Of a DNA stretch of 64,000 nt, positions 59,331 to 64,000 are shown in pieces. The stretch is from Larix kaempferi. Its lineage: Eukaryota > Streptophyta > Pinopsida > Pinales > Pinaceae. Each line of letters begins with the position of its first letter. Position 1 is the first letter of the stretch. Below the pieces are notes generated by a model. It was not told the origin of the DNA. It saw only the letters and a list, made by a program, of their open reading frames with translations, and ran no database searches. The translations under genes were made by a program, and so were the position numbers. The stretch spans positions 12,405,501-12,469,500 of the forward strand of contig BSBM01000606.1 in assembly GCA_027924585.1 (NCBI GenBank). The letters run 5' to 3'.

Positions 59331-59814
59331 ATCCTACAGCTACATAAATTCAGGAGTGGTTCGATTTAAAGGCTAGAGAGTTCGCTGAACAAGAAAATAG
59401 AAGCTCTAGGCTCCAGACAGAAGAATGGTTGCAGAAGTAGATCTATACTGACCTTCACGAAATTTTCTTTGTCACATTTGCACTTGAGTTACATGCTTGG
59501 ATAGCCAAGTTAGCAGATACTAGACCCACTGTGCATATTGATCGACTAGTCGCTTGGACCCCTGAGCTAGTCAGTATTTTGAAGCGGGTAGATAATTCTG
59601 TGTCCCGCGCAGTAGACTTTTGGTTGAATAGTCTGCTGAAAGGTTTCATCACTGAGTTTGTAGTGGATACAAGAAAAAGTTTCAGTGAAGCTGAGAGGAG
59701 TTTCTTTCAAGCACCTAGAGGTAAGTTCTTAAATTCTTTGAACTTATGGATTAAAATGTTCTGTATGAAAAAGCAAAACTATGTATAGCTTCAGATGAAT
59801 AGCATAGACAAGTA

Positions 59815-62800
59815 ATGTCCGTAGACTCTGATAATGACCTTGAAGTTATTGGTTGCACTCGTAGTGGAAAACGGTATAAAGTAGGCCTTGATCAACATTC
59901 TTTTGAGTCGAGCCCAGAAGACAGTCAAATTCCTAGAGCAAGCCACATAGAAAGACAAGGGAGCGCTCATATCCCTTATCACCCTTTTACACCACAAAAT
60001 CCAGACGAAGCTCAGTATAATCCCGCAGTAACACCTTCTAGTAGCCCACACGGTACCTCTAGTACCTCTGTACCACCTTTGTTCAACCAGCCCAGAAGAA
60101 CTGCTACAGCACCTCCACCTCAACCTAGCACAAGAAAGATGGGTGATGACATGAAACTACCAACTTTTAGAGGAACAGGAATAGAAGACCCTGAGCAACA
60201 CTGGTTCCTATGTGAATCCATTTGGACAATTAAGCAAACTAATGATGATGCTGTTAAACTGGTTCAGCTAGCAACCACACTAAGAGAAAGAGCCTTAACC
60301 TGGTTCATGAAATACTCAGCAGCACAGAATAGAACGCTTGCTAATGTAAGAAATGCAATGATTAGAGAATTCAAGAAACCTAAATTAGAATCACAGTGTA
60401 TAATAGAGCTCAAAGACATCAAGCAGTTACCTACAGAGTCAGTATGGGACTTTGACCAAAAGTTCAAAGCCTTGATAGATCAAGTAAGCTTTGAGTTTGC
60501 ACCACAATAGCATAAGGAATGGTTCATTGCTGCGCTGCTTCCACACATTAGACTTCCTCTTATGCAACAGAATCTCACTACTCAGGAACAAGCTCTAGAG
60601 ATGGCTATGAAACTAGAAGCTTCACCAATTGCTGGAACAAGCAACGATGTTGCGCAGTTGCAGAACCAGTTAGCAAACTTAACCCTGCAAGTGCATGATA
60701 TTAAGAAAGGCAAGGATGTTAAGGAAGAGATATGGTGTACAAAATGTAAAGCACAAGGTCACTCAAAGAACCATTGTCCCGTTTTCATAGAGTATATTGC
60801 AACTGGAGCACCTAACCCTTTACCACAGCCACAGGGGCCTTGGTGTGAAATCTGTAGAACTAGAGGTCATAGACCACAAGAATGTCACTTACTTCAGAAA
60901 TATGTACAAACTCCAAAGAATCTATATTGTAATTTCTGTAAATCAGTAGGCCATGATGAGAATAATTGCAGAGCATATGACCTTATGATGGAAAGGAAAC
61001 ACGATGTTTATAGAGTACAATCAGAAGCACAAGGACCCGCAGCAGGTCCATAGTATGACCAAACTCGCGACGGCCGAACAGGAAATTATAGAGGCCGCGG
61101 ACGCGCAACAAATTTTGGCCGCGGAAGAGGCCAGATCACTTGTTATAATTGTGGAGCGCAAGGCCATTTTGCAAGAGATTGCCAAAACCCTACAACCCTT
61201 TGCAGATATTGCAAATCTTATGATCATATCATTGAAGAATGCCCTCAATTGATGGCTAAGATGCAAGCAAAGACGCCACAGGTCAACCAGAATATTCAAT
61301 TGATTGGAGCAGAAAAAATGGAACCAGACCGTACAGTTAATATCGTGACGCGCAGTGGAACAACCACTGGTGCGCTAGAGTCAGGAACTGGAAAGCAAGC
61401 GAGGCAATGGGTGCGCCGCGCTAATATTAAACCAGCCCCACTTAATCTGCAGAAGCAAAAAGAAGCATTCAAGCAAGCCCAAGAGTATTTCTCAAATCCC
61501 AGAGCTTCAAGTTCTGTCGCAACTCCGCATCATGATATTAGATCGCAATTGCCAAGACAAGACAACCTGGTAGAAGAACAGGCCACTACATCTGGAAGGC
61601 CTGATGAAGAAGATGCACTAGGTACTGTCCATAATTTTCTAAGGAACTGCTTAAAGTTGTTGCGCAATGAAAAAGCAACTATGGAACTCCAACACCTATT
61701 GGATAAATGTCAACAATCTGCTTCGACGAACACGCCGCAGCGTGCTGTTCACCAGATTGGGAGTCACACTAGGACTGGAAAAGAGATGAGGCTCACAGCG
61801 CAGATTGGAGCATTTGAGATGGACGAAGTCATTTTAGATTTGGGCTCAGAAGTTAATGTTCTCACTATGCAGACATGGGAACAGATGGGAAGCCCTCAAC
61901 TTTCAGTATCCCCCATCCAGCTAAGACTCGTGAATCAGCAACGAGTCTCTCCATTGGGCAGATTACCCAATGTACCTATTGATATCGAGGGAGTAAGAAG
62001 TTCTACAGACTTTGAAGTAATCAAAATTCTGGATGATAGTAGACCTTACCCAGCACTTTTAGGTATAGACTGGTCATTTGATAATTTGGCTGTCATTAAC
62101 TTGAAGAAAAGACAGATGACCTTCGAGGACGACCAGATTAGGGTCATTGCACCGCTTGATCCTATTCAAGGACCAAGGTATATAGAACCCATTCGGGCAG
62201 AAGAAGAAGCGCGCCACATGGAAAGTTTGTATCAGATGATTGCTAGTCACAGTGACTATGTCAATCCCACAGCAGATGGCCATATCAGCTGGCGATGCGA
62301 TAGCTCGTGCACATCAGACTCAGAAGCAGGATTGGAAAACTGGCAGAATCGCTTACATGAGGTTTCTACAAGGCGTTGCGCCATGATGACTAAATCCATT
62401 CGATGGATTGGCACAGAATTGACTGACACTCCAATTTTTGATGGTTTAACTGAAGTAAGTGAATTCATACAGGCATATGAACAACACCTTCCAGAACAGC
62501 AGCGCATACAGGCATTAGATGTATCACTACGTGCTACACCCGCAAGATGGTGGGGTGCGCATAAAGAGAATATTCACACATGGCAAGACTGTCGCAGATT
62601 GATACTGCCCAGATTCCAGGACACTACAGCAGAAGTGTCGCGCAAATATGAGGGACAGAGTGACCCCAGGTCACACATTGAAGCATGCATTCAGCAATGG
62701 TCGGATATTCCAGACGATGAGTGGGTTCACCTATTCATCCACACATTGGACACAGTTCCAAGGAACTGGTACACTGAAACAGAATTGCGCAGAGGCACTC

Positions 62801-63708
62801 TTACTTGGCCTCTTATGATAGAAAGTTTTCAACTTACCTTCAGCTTTGAGTCAGAGCATCCAAGTATTGATCAGGCTCTGAAGTGTATTAAAAAGAAGGT
62901 ATTTGAACCATGTCTATTACCAGAATATTCCCAACCAGATTGGGCTGTTCAGATAGAACATGCCCTGGAATGCTATAATTTCACTGCTGGAGAAGAGGAG
63001 GATGATCCTCGCAACATCAATATCCCAGAATCGGAAGGGATGCGCAATGTTGAAGGTCCTCAGCTTGATATCCCTGCCATTACAGAACACATCAAGCTCA
63101 AAAAGGTTAACATTGGTACAGAATCCGAACCCAAATTTGCTTCTATTGGAGACTATTGGGATGATGAAACTATTGGGCATATTTCAGATTTATTACGTGA
63201 CTACCAAGATATCTTTCCTACCAAGTTCACAGAAATGAAAGGCATCCTAGGAGACTTAGGAGTGATGCGCATACCTCTGAAACCAGATGCCAAGCCAGTA
63301 AAGCAGCGCCCATACAGGTTGAACCCGCGCTATAAAGAAAAAGTCAAAGAAGAAATTGACAAGATGCTCGCAGCAGGTATTATTGAGCCAGTAGAAGAAA
63401 GCGATTGGATTAGCCCTATGGTTGTACAAGAGAAGAAGACAAAAGGTGAAATAAGAATTTGCGTGGACTTGCGCAAACTCAATGACGCATCAGCGCACGA
63501 TCCATTTCCTACTCCCTTCACAGATGAAGTGCTTGATAATGTTGGAGGACAAGAGGCTTACTCCTTCACTGATGGATTTTCGGGATACCATCAGATCAGA
63601 ATCCATCCAGAAGATCGCCATAAGACTACTTTTGCGACTGAATGGGGATCATTCCAGTATACTACAAGGACTCCTGATGGATCCTGTGAAGGTTGCCATC
63701 ATTGCTAA
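59815..63708 (+). pseudogene. Gypsy Gag-PR-(second Gag-like)-RT polyprotein with two stops and RT deletion
   Basis: One continuous phase from ATG 59815 to 63708, broken only by TAG at 60508-60510 and 61051-61053. Gag/capsid domain at about 60140-60510 (MKLPTFRGTGIEDPEQHWFL, RERALTWFMKY). Five CCHC motifs: 60736-60777, 60844-60885, 60928-60969, 61141-61182, 61201-61242 (the last CRYCKSYDHIIEEC). Protease with VILDLGSEVNVL (catalytic Asp codon at 61837; D-L-G instead of D-S/T-G) and ALLGIDWSFDN. At 62398-62850 a second Gag-like domain (IRWIGTELTDTPIFDGLTEV, RATPARWWGAHKENIHTW, RRLILPRFQD). RT from about 63290: CVDLRKLND, motif A FTDGFSGYHQI (Asp codon 63571), then FQYT and an abrupt jump at about 63665. 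The YxDD motif is missing. Confidence 0.9.
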
Positions 63709-64000
63709 TTTACCTGCGCCCAACTCAGTCAAGCAGTTGCGCACTACATTGGGACATACTGGATACTACAGAAAATTTATCAAAGGTTATGCAAAGATCA
63801 CAGCACCTATGGAAAGATTGCTGAAAAAGGATTCGAAATTCCAATGGAAAGAAGAATGCCAACAGAGCTTGGACACACTTAAAGACAAGATGATCAGTGC
63901 GCCAATTCTAGTTTTCCCAGACTGGAACAAACCCTTTCATGTTCATGTCGATGCTTCTTCCATAGCATTGGGGATCGTACTTACACAACCAGGAGAAGGA
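63668..64000 (+). pseudogene. Gypsy RT C-terminus and RNase H start, after the deletion
   Basis: In a different phase from the preceding frame. It reads GLLMDPVKVAIIANLPAP, then LGHTGYYRKFIKGYAKITAP (RT thumb/connection) and FPDWNKPFHVHVDASSIALG (start of the RNase H-like domain) to the window edge. The join between FQYT at about 63660 and this segment lacks the RT palm part with the YxDD box and shifts the frame, so about 90 codons (my estimate from family length) have been lost. Confidence 0.85.

Larger units (their letters stand above)
57634..64000 (+). mobile_element. Ty3/gypsy retrotransposon, 5' part (right end outside the window)
   Basis: 5' LTR at 57634-59129, primer site, leader with repeated primer-site-like motifs, then one long gag-pol frame from 59815. 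It inserted into the coiled-coil coding remnant; the left flank CACAT (57629-57633) is the expected target duplication. Two TAG stops in Gag and a deletion in RT show it is defective. Integrase and the 3' LTR would lie to the right. Confidence 0.85.

Noticed and set aside
1-64000. tRNA, rRNA or CRISPR-like features
   Set aside because: I scanned for GGTTCRA-type T-loop boxes, rRNA-like conserved text and evenly spaced short repeats with unique spacers. None was convincing; the tandem arrays found lack unique spacers.

Overview
This window is plant nuclear DNA made almost entirely of transposable elements. I could not support one intact host gene, rRNA gene or tRNA gene. The LTR density, the layers of nested insertions, tRNA-Met-type primer sites, Ty1/copia and Ty3/gypsy polyproteins full of stop codons, and an L1-type LINE fragment with an RNase H domain all indicate a large-genome seed plant. 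The style suggests a gymnosperm such as a conifer or yew, but that is inference. Every polyprotein seen carries stops, frameshifts or deletions, so no element here looks autonomous as read.

Layout. 1-3.4 kb: the 5' end of a minus-strand LTR element (Gag-like remnant, primer site, 2.06 kb LTR containing a 0.4 kb pyrimidine tract). It sits in a short coding remnant that resembles the first exon of a FRIGIDA-like gene. 4.2-7.7 kb: two CACTA-like ends with a decayed Tat-like protease fragment between them. 11.3-15.3 kb: a decayed copia element on the plus strand, split in its protease by a 2.6 kb 5'-truncated LINE (minus) with a GACAAT duplication. 15.4-17.24 kb: a decayed gypsy PR-RT fragment.

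17.2-36.8 kb is a three-layer nest. A ~459 bp LTR with a primer site (plus) was split by a non-coding LTR element (minus, 1,386/1,385 bp LTRs, duplication TCAAG). That element was in turn split by a Gag-protease-only element (minus, 773/744 bp LTRs, duplication GCATA). The innermost element has a Gag, one zinc knuckle before and two after its protease, and no reverse transcriptase.

38-46 kb holds a third CACTA-like end, a probable LTR (41.6-42.5 kb), an inverted relative of the innermost LTR, and one unexplained 211-codon open frame (44,209-44,844, minus). 45.8-55.6 kb: repeats built from short palindromic modules lie on both sides of a complete but mutated Ty1/copia element (47,062-54,398, minus, TGCAG duplication). 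55.9-57.6 kb: a decayed coiled-coil coding sequence of unknown family (minus).

57,634 to the right edge is a Ty3/gypsy element (plus) whose right LTR lies beyond the window. Its polyprotein is the most unusual object here. It has five CCHC knuckles, what looks like a second Gag/capsid-like domain between protease and reverse transcriptase, and a deletion that removes the catalytic YxDD box.
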